Of a DNA stretch of 6,031 nucleotides, positions 1-5,292 are shown piece after piece (positions within the stretch are counted from its first letter, which is position 1; every line of letters starts with the position of its first letter). Under the pieces are notes generated by a model. It saw only the letters and a list, made by a program, of their open reading frames with translations. It had not been told where the DNA came from and did no database searches. The stretch is from contig CACZRY010000071.1 in NCBI GenBank assembly GCA_902783745.1, positions 1 to 6,031 of the forward strand. The letters run 5' to 3'. Made by a program: the position numbers and the translations under genes. This DNA comes from an uncultured Erysipelotrichaceae bacterium (lineage in GTDB: Bacteria > Bacillota_I > Bacilli_A > Acholeplasmatales > Anaeroplasmataceae).

Positions 1-69
1 AAGAACAGCTAAATATTTCACAAAACTTTCATCATCTATAATCTCATTAAAAAATCTATATTTATCCAT
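1..69 (-). CDS. 5' end of an unidentified gene (partial, runs off left edge)
   Basis: An ATG at 67-69 is preceded by a perfect GGAGG ribosome site (77-81 on the complement) at 7-base spacing. It opens a frame of 23 codons, without a stop, to the window edge. The peptide begins MDKYRFFNEI and continues IDDESFVKYLAVL. Too little is visible to assign a family. It lies 59 bases downstream of a small VbhA-like antitoxin gene, so a toxin partner (for example a Fic-domain AMP-transferase) is the obvious hypothesis by position. The visible residues show no Fic signature, and the usual FIC motif would in any case lie outside the window. A terminator sits between the two genes and I see no separate promoter, so expression probably depends on read-through. 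Confidence 0.7.
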   Translation of the reverse strand, partial: MDKYRFFNEIIDDESFVKYLAVL

Positions 70-90
70 AGCTTAACCTCCAATTTCTTA

Positions 91-117
91 GATAAAAGAA
101 AGTGCTTTGTAAAGCAC
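91..117 (-). terminator. Intrinsic terminator after antitoxin-like gene 1
   Basis: On the minus strand a 6-bp stem (102-107 with 112-117, GTGCTT/AAGCAC) with a 4-base loop is followed by a T-rich tract at 101-91 (TTTCTTTTAT). It falls 11 bases after the stop codon of the 129-356 gene and directly upstream of the ribosome site of the next gene, so it probably also attenuates transcription into that gene. Confidence 0.75.
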
Positions 118-128
118 CTTCTATATAA

Positions 129-356
129 CTAATTACTTTTATTATTTTCTCTTTCCTTCATTGCTTCTTCTAATTCACGCATAGCTAGTTCTTTACCAAG
201 TCTTGCATATTCTTCTGCATCAATTTCTTCATTGATGTAACGATTTTGTAATGCAATTAATTCATCACTATCTGGAATATTACATTCTGGATGCAATGCA
301 TGAGCCATAGCTCTAGCTTGTTCAACTTCTTTTTTTCTTTTCATATTAAATGCCAT
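129..356 (-). CDS. Small VbhA-like antitoxin (75 aa)
   Basis: This encodes a 75-residue, highly charged and probably all-helical protein. Residues 1-20 are basic (MKRKKEVEQAR). The centre reads LIALQNRYINEEIDAEEYARL (about 36-56), followed by a long acidic/basic helix. The pattern 'Y-(I/V)-N-x-EI-xx-EE' is what I recognise from the VbhA family of antitoxins, which bind Fic-domain toxins and block AMPylation by inserting an inhibitory helix. That helix normally carries [S/T]xxxE[G/N]. I do not find a clean copy here (the nearest segment is HALHPEC), so either the motif is degenerate or the family call is only approximate. The ATG at 356 has GGAG at 8-base spacing and a consensus promoter upstream. 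A paralogous cassette lies at 700-900. Coding confidence is high; the family call is moderate and rests on memory of the motif. Confidence 0.72.
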   Translation of the reverse strand: MAFNMKRKKEVEQARAMAHALHPECNIPDSDELIALQNRYINEEIDAEEYARLGKELAMRELEEAMKERENNKSN

Positions 357-406
357 AATTATATCTCCTTTTATTATTTAATTTGGTATACCTTTAATGT
401 ACTATA

Positions 407-435
407 ATTATACCATTTTTTTGTTATTTTTTCAA
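407..435 (-). promoter_or_regulatory. Promoter of antitoxin-like gene 1
   Basis: On the minus strand there is TTGAAA at 435-430, a 17-base spacer, and TATAAT at 412-407, with TGG just before the -10 (extended -10). It drives the 129-356 gene through a leader of about 45 bases. Confidence 0.8.
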
Positions 436-439
436 TACT

Positions 440-467
440 TTATATATATTATATATAATATATATAA
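440..467. repeat. 28-bp perfect AT palindrome upstream of promoter 1
   Basis: Bases 440-467 are exactly self-complementary (all A/T) and end 5 bases before the -35 box. Copy 2 (972-999) keeps the same shape with one central mismatch. It could be an operator for the small protein, an UP-element for RNA polymerase, or simply AT-rich drift. Conservation in both cassettes argues mildly for function. Confidence 0.55.
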
Positions 468-492
468 TGGTTTAAAATATCCCCATTTTATA

Positions 493-522
493 TAAAAAAT
501 AAAGGCTTGTTTTTGACAAGCC
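493..522 (-). terminator. Intrinsic terminator ending the tandem-repeat RNA
   Basis: On the minus strand a 7-bp stem GGCTTGT/ACAAGCC (522-516 with 510-504) with a 5-base loop is followed by TTTATTTTTT. It ends transcription coming from the structured repeats and from the 700-900 gene. Confidence 0.85.
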
Positions 523-527
523 CTTTT

Positions 528-576
528 GAACCCCCGCCACTTATTAGACGCCTACGGGGAAGCGACAATTATTTAT
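528..576. repeat. Tandem structured repeat, copy A (49 bp)
   Basis: This is the first of two units with an exact 49-base period. The plus strand starts GAACCCC and carries GGGGAAGCGACAAT in its second half. The outer stem is CCCCG/CGGGG (532-536 with 555-559). The inner stem seen in copy B is broken here by two mismatches. Confidence 0.8.
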
Positions 577-625
577 GAACCCCTACGACTTATCAGTCGC
601 CTATAGGGAAGCGACAATCATTATT
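577..625. repeat. Tandem structured repeat, copy B (49 bp)
   Basis: This second unit has the outer stem CCCTA/TAGGG (581-585 with 604-608). Compared with copy A, two base pairs are swapped on both sides (T-A to C-G and A-T to G-C). The inner stem CGACT/AGTCG (586-590 with 595-599) is perfect, with a 4-base loop. On the minus strand GUCGC (615-611) can instead pair with GCGAC (600-596), giving an alternative H-type pseudoknot with the CCCUA/UAGGG stem. Confidence 0.8.
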
Positions 626-667
626 TAACATTTTTGTTAAATTTGCCATAGTTCTTCGGCACTATAT

Positions 668-696
668 ATATTACTATATATTTCACATGAATGCAA
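668..696 (-). promoter_or_regulatory. Possible promoter of the tandem-repeat RNA
   Basis: On the minus strand there is TTGCAT at 696-691, a 17-base spacer and TAATAT at 673-668, starting right after the stop codon of the 700-900 gene. The match is moderate and the region is AT-rich, so this is tentative. If it is false, the RNA would be the 3' part of the 700-900 transcript. Confidence 0.35.
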
Positions 697-699
697 AAA

Positions 700-900
700 T
701 TATAAATTCTTTATATCTTCATCAATAGCTTTGCATAATTCTTCTAATGTAATTTCACCATTTATATATTGATCCCAATATGGTTGATTTTTAACCTTTG
801 GTTCTACATCCCTTCCAAAACCAGAACCAATGATGTTAAAATTCATTTCCACCATTTCTCTTCTTTTTCTCTTTCCTTCTTCTGTAATTGTCATATTCAT
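700..900 (-). CDS. Small VbhA-like antitoxin, second copy (66 aa, or 64 aa from inner ATG)
   Basis: The encoded protein starts basic (GKRKRREMVEMN, residues 9-20), has a glycine-rich middle (IIGSGFGRD) and ends with QYINGEITLEELCKAI, matching the 'YIN-x-EI-xx-EE' core of the 129-356 protein. The helix plus Y-x-NGEI-xx-EEL pattern is typical of VbhA-family antitoxins, but the inhibitory [S/T]xxxE[G/N] motif is not clear. ATG at 900 sits immediately after AGGTGAT. The inner ATG at 894 gives a better distance from that ribosome site, so the true product may be the 64-residue form beginning MTITEEG. It is driven by the duplicated promoter at 939-967. No toxin gene follows; a structured RNA candidate does. 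It may be an orphan antitoxin. Confidence 0.7.
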   Translation of the reverse strand: MNMTITEEGKRKRREMVEMNFNIIGSGFGRDVEPKVKNQPYWDQYINGEITLEELCKAIDEDIKNL

Positions 901-938
901 ATCACCTATATATATTTGTATCCCTTTAATATATTAAA

Positions 939-967
939 ATTATACCATTTTTTTGTTATTTTTTCAA
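939..967 (-). promoter_or_regulatory. Promoter of antitoxin-like gene 2
   Basis: On the minus strand there is TTGAAA at 967-962, a 17-base spacer identical to that of promoter 1, and TATAAT at 944-939, again with TGG before the -10. The leader to the 700-900 gene is about 35 bases. Confidence 0.8.
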
Positions 968-971
968 CGCT

Positions 972-999
972 TTATATATATTATTTATAATATATATAA
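972..999. repeat. AT palindrome upstream of promoter 2 (one central mismatch)
   Basis: This is equivalent to the perfect palindrome at 440-467. Only the central pair (985/986, T-T) breaks the symmetry. It has the same distance to the -35 box. Confidence 0.5.
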
Positions 1000-1050
1000 C
1001 TTTAAAATATATAATAAAAAAATAAGGTGTTATAATATTTCTTGTATTTT

Positions 1051-1095
1051 ATAGCGTAAAAGCGAGATTATACCATTAAAACGCTCCTTGTTCGA
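1051..1095 (-). promoter_or_regulatory. Possible third promoter with flanking dyad
   Basis: The minus strand carries AATGGTATAAT (-10 at 1072-1067), the same extended -10 block as in the two antitoxin promoters. The -35 at 1095-1090 (TCGAAC) is poor. A short inverted repeat AGCGT/ACGCT flanks the -10, a possible operator. It could add transcription toward the 700-900 gene. Confidence 0.35.
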
Positions 1096-1120
1096 TTCCC
1101 TGAGCATTTTTTGTGACAAA

Positions 1121-1168
1121 GGAAAGGAGCTGTTTGCTTCAAAATCTATTTTTTTAAAAACAGCCCCT
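1121..1168 (-). terminator. Probable terminator of the CpXC/J-domain operon
   Basis: On the minus strand GGGGCTGTTT (1167-1158) pairs with AAACAGCTCC (1135-1126), with one G-U wobble and a 22-base loop. It begins at the stop codon of the J-domain gene. The following tract TTTCCTTT is weak, so termination may be partial. The same 3' arm can also pair with GGAGC at 1087-1083. Confidence 0.5.
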
Positions 1169-1757
1169 ATAAAACTAAAATCAATGTAAATATTAGTAAT
1201 AAAATAACAATTAAACCAATAAATATTAATAATAAAGAATAAAACATATTAAGCTTTTTCTTTATTTTAGTAACATATTCAAATGAATCCTTATATCCTA
1301 AAATCTTATTAAAAATCTTATATGATTTTATATATCTTTTATCATTAAAATATAATTTTGCATCATCATATTTCTTTTTATTCAATGATTCTAATATTAC
1401 CCTTGATTCATTTAATAAATCTATAGAATCCTTATATTCATCAAGCATTTCAAATATAGAAATAGCTTTCTCATATAAATCATTATTAAATGATTTAATT
1501 GCTTCTTCATATAATTCATCTTTAGTATAATTATCATTAAAACCATTATTATTAATATAATCTATATTCCTTAATAAAAATTTCTTACCTTCAATAAATT
1601 TTATAAATTCATTTCCATCTTTATAAATAGATGTATCAGGATGATATTTTTTAGCTAATATTTTATATCTTTTATTTATTTTATCTATGGTTATAATCTC
1701 ATTTTTGTTAAAACCATAAAGCTTTAAATAATAATTAATCTTCTCTTCAAATGTCAT
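1167..1757 (-). CDS. Tail-anchored J-domain (DnaJ-like) protein with TPR-like repeats
   Basis: The N-terminal J-domain (about residues 1-70) contains the diagnostic HPD tripeptide in KKYHPDTS (near residue 40), which in this family stimulates the ATPase of a DnaK/Hsp70 partner. Two TPR/Sel1-like helical repeats follow, each ending in YKDS (about 108 and 155), typical of proteins with degenerate tetratricopeptides. The C-terminus is a single hydrophobic helix of about 25 residues (FYSLLLIFIGLIVILLL) with almost nothing after it, so the protein is probably tail-anchored with the J-domain in the cytoplasm. There is no Gly/Phe region or zinc-finger domain, so this is not canonical DnaJ. I chose the ATG at 1757 because it follows the upstream TGA stop by one base, suggesting translational coupling. 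A TTG at 1769 would add four residues and overlap the upstream gene; neither start has a clear ribosome site. It is the last gene of the operon. Confidence 0.85.
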   Translation of the reverse strand: MTFEEKINYYLKLYGFNKNEIITIDKINKRYKILAKKYHPDTSIYKDGNEFIKFIEGKKFLLRNIDYINNNGFNDNYTKDELYEEAIKSFNNDLYEKAISIFEMLDEYKDSIDLLNESRVILESLNKKKYDDAKLYFNDKRYIKSYKIFNKILGYKDSFEYVTKIKKKLNMFYSLLLIFIGLIVILLLIFTLILVL

Positions 1758-1758
1758 A

Positions 1759-3186
1759 TCAATAATCAATTAAAATAATATTTCTTAGCTTTCTTATCGC
1801 AGTATTAGATAAATAATTAAAATCATCTAAACTAAGATTATGCTTTTTTAACGCTTCTTCTTTAGATATTCTTCCATCGATAGAATATATTATATCTAAA
1901 TAAACATCACCTAAATATAGTTTTTCACTATCTGTTAGAAGTCCAATTAAATTACTCATCTTTTCATTATATGAAAAAAATACAGATTCTCTATAATCCA
2001 TTAACGAAAGATTATCTAATGATAAATCTATTTCTTCAAATCTAATTCCTTTATAGGTATTAGGATCATTTAAAACCATTCTTATAATATTATCTAGTGA
2101 TGCACATTTTAAATCACCACTATTTTTAGTAAATAAAGATAAATAACCTTTATTCAATACAATTTTATCTCCGTCAAATTTAACAAAAACAAATGTATTG
2201 TTCATTAAATCATCAGGTCTATAATCTCTTTCGTTCTTTTCTTTATATAATTTTAACGCATCAATTAATGGATTATTATCAATAACAACATCTAAAGTAT
2301 TAACTAAAGAATCACTTTTCTTTGAAATAACAGTAGGAAATCCCAATAGATTAGCTGAAAAATCTAATAAATGTCCATGTCTAATATTTAATAATACTGC
2401 AGTATAAACCTCAGTATTTGAATATATTACAACCTCATCTCCAACCTCAACCATTCCATTTAATAATGATGGTATATAAACTCTTGTTGCAATACCTTTA
2501 TAATCGATTAAACCAACATCGTAATAATTATCATCTACATAAAAATTACCACGTTTATTAAATAATAAATCTTCAGCTAGTTCTAAATCTAAATATAAAG
2601 CATTGTTACCATCTAATACTTCATATAATTCATTTAGCATAGAATTATAATAATTAAAATCAAAAGGAATCATTCTTATATCATCATTAGATATTTCTAA
2701 ACATATTGCAAGATTATTATCATTATATTCTAAATACATTGAATCTATATTTTTAATATCATCCTTATAATTATTTAAAATCTTATTTCTTAAAATAACA
2801 AAGAATAATCTTAAAGCCTTAGGATCTATATTATTTTCTAATGCAATAATATTTGTTCTAAAATCAAAGAATGTTGTTGCAAAGCTATATCTTAAATTAT
2901 TCTCTTTAATTGACATTAAATCAGATACATTTACAAATGCATCATAGCTTTTGTAACAATCATATAAATCTCCTAAATAAGAAATAAAACCAGATTTAAA
3001 GGAAGAATAAATCATTGATTGTGGAATAAAATTCTTATTATTACATTTAGGACAAACATGTATAAAAGTCATTGCAGACAATACCTCATCTCTTAATTCA
3101 GGATTATTATCAACATTTATAGAATCCTCTAAAGTCTCTATATATTCATATCCACATAAACTACATTTATAATTAATTTCTTTCAT
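1759..3186 (-). CDS. CpXC-domain zinc-finger protein (475 aa)
   Basis: Residues 8-48 hold two zinc-knuckle pairs, CSLC (8-11) and CPKC (45-48). Between them is DSINVDNNPELRDEVL, the signature of the CpXC domain (a predicted zinc-binding domain of unknown function). After it the segment PQSMIYSSFKSG also fits the family. The remaining 400 residues are acidic, mixed alpha/beta, without predicted membrane segments or catalytic motifs I recognise. A stretch near 245-295 (VGDEVVIYSNTEVY onward) looks like a small beta-rich fold, and the C-terminus (about 415-475) is helical. A start at ATG 3186 is supported by AGGT about 7 bases upstream and by an 8-base gap from the dehydrogenase stop. The gene sits between a dehydrogenase and a J-domain protein, and the link to the latter is tight (TGA-T-ATG). 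An adaptor or client-sensing role alongside the J-protein is inference only. Confidence 0.85.
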   Translation of the reverse strand: MKEINYKCSLCGYEYIETLEDSINVDNNPELRDEVLSAMTFIHVCPKCNNKNFIPQSMIYSSFKSGFISYLGDLYDCYKSYDAFVNVSDLMSIKENNLRYSFATTFFDFRTNIIALENNIDPKALRLFFVILRNKILNNYKDDIKNIDSMYLEYNDNNLAICLEISNDDIRMIPFDFNYYNSMLNELYEVLDGNNALYLDLELAEDLLFNKRGNFYVDDNYYDVGLIDYKGIATRVYIPSLLNGMVEVGDEVVIYSNTEVYTAVLLNIRHGHLLDFSANLLGFPTVISKKSDSLVNTLDVVIDNNPLIDALKLYKEKNERDYRPDDLMNNTFVFVKFDGDKIVLNKGYLSLFTKNSGDLKCASLDNIIRMVLNDPNTYKGIRFEEIDLSLDNLSLMDYRESVFFSYNEKMSNLIGLLTDSEKLYLGDVYLDIIYSIDGRISKEEALKKHNLSLDDFNYLSNTAIRKLRNIILIDY

Positions 3187-3194
3187 ATTTATAC

Positions 3195-4070
3195 CTACAA
3201 TAAATCATCTATATTTTTTCCGTTTAAGACATTCATTAAATTATCATATAATCTTAATCCCATATCATCTAATGCCTCATTAGTATTAGCTCCTATATGA
3301 GGTAAAACTATAGTATTATATTTTAATATTTCATCATTTAAATCAATTGGTTCTGGATTATAAGTATCAATACCAATACCTTTAATCAAACCATTCTTTA
3401 AGGCATATAATAAATCATTATTATTAATTAATCCACCTCTTGCAGAATTAATAATATATGGTTTTTTCTTCATCTTTTTAAACGCATCAATATTTATCAT
3501 ATTTAAAGTTTCATCATTTAACGCAATAGCTAAAACTATAATATCTGATTCATTATATATAGTATCTAATGATACCATTTTTAAATTAGGGATATCACGC
3601 TTTGTCCTATTATATCCAATTACATTTGCTAAAAAGCCATAATGTAATATCTCAAAAGTTCTAATGCCTATATGACCAAGACCAATAATACCTATAGTTT
3701 TATCTTTAATTTCATTTCCAATAAAATTAATATCACCAAGTATCCTAGATTCTTTAACACTATCATAATTTCTTAATAAATTAAGTATCAACATAATGTT
3801 TAATTCCGCAACAGCGTTAACATTCAAAAAAGGAGTTCTAAAAACTATAATTCCATGACTTTTTGCATAACAAACATCAATCATATTATAACCTGTACCA
3901 TGTACTGCAATTATTTTTAAATTCTTGTTGTTATCTATAACATATTTATCAACAACGACATTTCTTGATATTATAATATCGGCTTTTAATATATCGTTTA
4001 TTATTTCAAATTTATCCATTAATTTTTCTTTTAATTTAAAAGATACAGGTTCAGTTAAATATATTCTCAT
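3195..4070 (-). CDS. D-isomer-specific 2-hydroxyacid dehydrogenase (NAD(P)-dependent)
   Basis: The encoded protein is of the D-2-hydroxyacid dehydrogenase family (phosphoglycerate, lactate, glycerate and hydroxypyruvate-type enzymes), which interconverts a 2-oxoacid and a D-2-hydroxyacid in the cytoplasm. The substrate loop is HGTGYNMIDV (57-66), followed by NAVAEL (85-90). The Rossmann motif GLGHIG is at 130-135. All three catalytic residues are present: Arg211 (SARGG), Glu240 (NPEP) and His258 (LPHIG), with the usual GIDTYNPEP spacing. At 291 aa it is somewhat short for the family (commonly 310-340) and lacks the C-terminal ACT domain of long SerA. The second beta strand ends in GYNRTKRD rather than an acidic residue, which may favour NADP, but this is inference. 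The substrate cannot be read. ATG is preceded by AAGGAG at 5 bases. It is the first gene of the operon with the CpXC and J-domain genes. Confidence 0.92.
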   Translation of the reverse strand: MRIYLTEPVSFKLKEKLMDKFEIINDILKADIIISRNVVVDKYVIDNNKNLKIIAVHGTGYNMIDVCYAKSHGIIVFRTPFLNVNAVAELNIMLILNLLRNYDSVKESRILGDINFIGNEIKDKTIGIIGLGHIGIRTFEILHYGFLANVIGYNRTKRDIPNLKMVSLDTIYNESDIIVLAIALNDETLNMINIDAFKKMKKKPYIINSARGGLINNNDLLYALKNGLIKGIGIDTYNPEPIDLNDEILKYNTIVLPHIGANTNEALDDMGLRLYDNLMNVLNGKNIDDLL

Positions 4071-4092
4071 AATTACTCCTTAAAACATTTAA

Positions 4093-4098
4093 ATTATA
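4093..4098 (-). promoter_or_regulatory. Extended -10 element upstream of the dehydrogenase operon
   Basis: The minus strand reads TGTTATAAT, a consensus -10 with an extended TG, 22 bases before the dehydrogenase ATG. The -35 region is weak (TGGTGA at a 17-base spacing). The element partly lies in the T-rich tail of the preceding terminator. Confidence 0.5.
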
Positions 4099-4102
4099 AC
4101 AT

Positions 4103-4131
4103 ATAATAATAAAAATCACCATTAGGTGATT
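4103..4131 (-). terminator. Intrinsic terminator after the GGDEF gene
   Basis: On the minus strand AATCACC (4131-4125) pairs with GGTGATT (4120-4114) around a TAAT loop, followed by TTTATTATTAT. It begins 4 bases after the GGDEF stop codon and separates that gene from the dehydrogenase operon. Confidence 0.8.
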
Positions 4132-4135
4132 CTTA

Positions 4136-5182
4136 TTAATAAACTGTTTTATTTTTACCAGAGTTCTTTCCTTTATATAGCTTTTTATCAGATTTAGAAA
4201 TCCACTGATCTAATGTATCTCCTTCTTTATATTCTGAAACTCCAATAGTAATAGTAGATTTTAAATGCTTATTCTTATATATAAAATCATATTCTTCTAC
4301 TTTCTTTCTTATCGCATCAATCTTTTTAATAGTATTATCTATATTATTTTCTATTAAAGAAATAAGTACAAATTCTTCTCCACCCCATCTTGCGACAAAA
4401 TCATTTGAAGAATTCTCTTTTGCAATTTTAGCAATTTCTTTTAAAACATAGTCACCACATAAATGACCATTTTTATCATTAAAATCTTTAAAAGAATCAA
4501 TATCAAATATAGAACATAAATATTTAGATTTATCTTCTAAATTATTAAAATAGATATCTAATGCATTTCTATTATAAATTTGAGTTAAATTATCAATTTC
4601 ATTTTCCTTAATAATATTCTTTTCAAGCTTAACTATATATCTTAATAAAACAGACATAAAGAATATAATAAAAATAAATACAATAGATGAATGTGAAACA
4701 ATTAATAGAATATGTAGTCCATCTGATGGAGGACATATAGGTGTAACATTATAAGATACTACAAATAATATCATATAAACTATCATAAAAGTTAAACCAA
4801 TAGGAATAGGTTTTATAGCACTATCTCTTAATCTTGAGAAATAACTTGCATAAAAGCCTAATATTGTAAGACCAATTAAGCATAATTCAAATCCATTACC
4901 AAATCCACATAATATTGTTAGAACGCTCATATAAATAGTTATTTCTATTCCTGATAAATATGCATACAAAGTAAGAAGTTTAAATTTTAAAACAATATAT
5001 AAAGCTGCATAAAAAGAAATACTGAAGCAATTAATAAATACTAAAACATAAAAATCTTTATCTAAATTAGTGTTATATAAAAATAATAATAAATACCCAA
5101 TATGTGTCAAAAGAAATAAAGTATTAGATATTATACTTATTTTCCTTACAATACCATTATATTCCCCATTTAAATAATTCAT
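4136..5182 (-). CDS. Membrane-anchored GGDEF diguanylate cyclase
   Basis: The N-terminal half (about residues 14-185) is a series of about six hydrophobic segments forming a membrane sensor domain of the MASE/7TM-like sort, of no family I can name. After a short linker (KLEKNIIKENEID) comes a complete GGDEF domain: DNLTQIYNR, FDIDSFKDFNDKNGH with the metal-binding Asp, and the active-site loop RWGGEEF (GGEEF at about 267-271), then ITIGVSEY. These features predict synthesis of cyclic di-GMP from two GTP. The RxxD inhibitory site normally found five residues before GGEEF is absent (the sequence is NDFVAR), so product feedback through that site is not expected. I chose the inner ATG at 5182 because AGGATGTGAT upstream then sits at good spacing; a GTG at 5191 would add three residues. 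It is single-gene, with its own terminator, and no EAL or PilZ gene is nearby. Confidence 0.92.
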   Translation of the reverse strand: MNYLNGEYNGIVRKISIISNTLFLLTHIGYLLLFLYNTNLDKDFYVLVFINCFSISFYAALYIVLKFKLLTLYAYLSGIEITIYMSVLTILCGFGNGFELCLIGLTILGFYASYFSRLRDSAIKPIPIGLTFMIVYMILFVVSYNVTPICPPSDGLHILLIVSHSSIVFIFIIFFMSVLLRYIVKLEKNIIKENEIDNLTQIYNRNALDIYFNNLEDKSKYLCSIFDIDSFKDFNDKNGHLCGDYVLKEIAKIAKENSSNDFVARWGGEEFVLISLIENNIDNTIKKIDAIRKKVEEYDFIYKNKHLKSTITIGVSEYKEGDTLDQWISKSDKKLYKGKNSGKNKTVY

Positions 5183-5229
5183 ATTAATCACATCCTATTA
5201 GCTTTAAAAAATGACTTCTTATTAAGATA

Positions 5230-5238
5230 ATTTTAACA
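5230..5238 (-). promoter_or_regulatory. Possible promoter -10 for the GGDEF gene
   Basis: The minus strand reads TGTTAAAAT, an extended -10-like element (5 of 6 bases in the hexamer) about 48 bases before the chosen start. No convincing -35 is seen. A terminator at 5269-5292 lies upstream, so the gene needs a promoter in this interval unless that terminator is regulated. Confidence 0.35.
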
Positions 5239-5268
5239 TATTAATTTATATTAATCTATAAAAATAGT

Positions 5269-5292
5269 AAAAAAAAAGGACCAAATGGTCCT
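5269..5292 (-). terminator. Strong intrinsic terminator upstream of the GGDEF gene
   Basis: On the minus strand AGGACC (5292-5287) pairs with GGTCCT (5282-5277) around an ATTT loop, followed by a run of 8 or more T. It lies 240 bases after the stop of the gene at 5532, a long distance for a simple gene terminator. Confidence 0.85.

Larger units (their letters stand above)
386..480. repeat. Duplicated promoter block, copy 1
   Basis: Bases 386-466 match 918-998 at a constant offset of 532, with 7 mismatches in 81 positions by hand count (about 91%). After a 2-base indel, the ten bases at 471-480 match 1001-1010 exactly. The block holds an AT palindrome, the -35, the -10 and the start of the leader of the small gene. 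The coding sequences beyond it have diverged much more, which suggests an old cassette duplication with selection on the regulatory part. Confidence 0.85.
493..667 (-). ncRNA. Candidate structured non-coding RNA with two tandem 49-nt repeats
   Basis: No ORF fits this stretch, yet it is packed with structure in minus-strand order: a 4-bp GCC-type hairpin (644-661), a perfect 8-bp hairpin with an AAAA loop (642-623), repeat B (577-625), repeat A (528-576) and a terminator (522-493). Repeats A and B keep the bases flanking the stem (GAA and GAAGCGACAAT on the plus strand), while the outer stem changes in a compensatory way. A possible promoter lies just before it (668-696). It is much richer in G and C than its surroundings. 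Tandem structured repeats followed by a terminator recall the RNA antitoxins of type III toxin-antitoxin systems (ToxI/CptI/TenpI), but no matching toxin gene is visible, so the role is unknown. Confidence 0.55.
918..1010. repeat. Duplicated promoter block, copy 2
   Basis: This is the partner of 386-480 (see that entry for the identity count). It contains the promoter at 939-967 and the AT palindrome at 972-999. Similarity fades beyond 1010. Confidence 0.85.

Noticed and set aside
528..625. CRISPR array
   Set aside because: There are only two units joined directly, with no unique spacers between them. The 49-base period is the repeat itself, and the changes are compensatory within a stem rather than spacer-like. 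No cas genes are seen.
528..625. Hammerhead or other known self-cleaving ribozyme
   Set aside because: The minus strand has CUGAUAA/CUAAUAA, but the CUGANGA core plus GAAA partner is absent, and no twister or pistol core is recognisable.
769..990. Plus-strand 73-codon open frame
   Set aside because: It overlaps the antitoxin-like gene 2 and its promoter on the other strand, is made of low-complexity Tyr, Phe, Ile and Leu codons from AT-rich DNA, and has no ribosome site. It is a shadow frame.
1089..1110. TTCGATTCCC resembling a tRNA T-arm, as a tRNA remnant or phage attachment site
   Set aside because: The five bases before and after the TTCGATT loop do not pair, there is no acceptor stem, D-arm or CCA, and no second copy is visible in the window.
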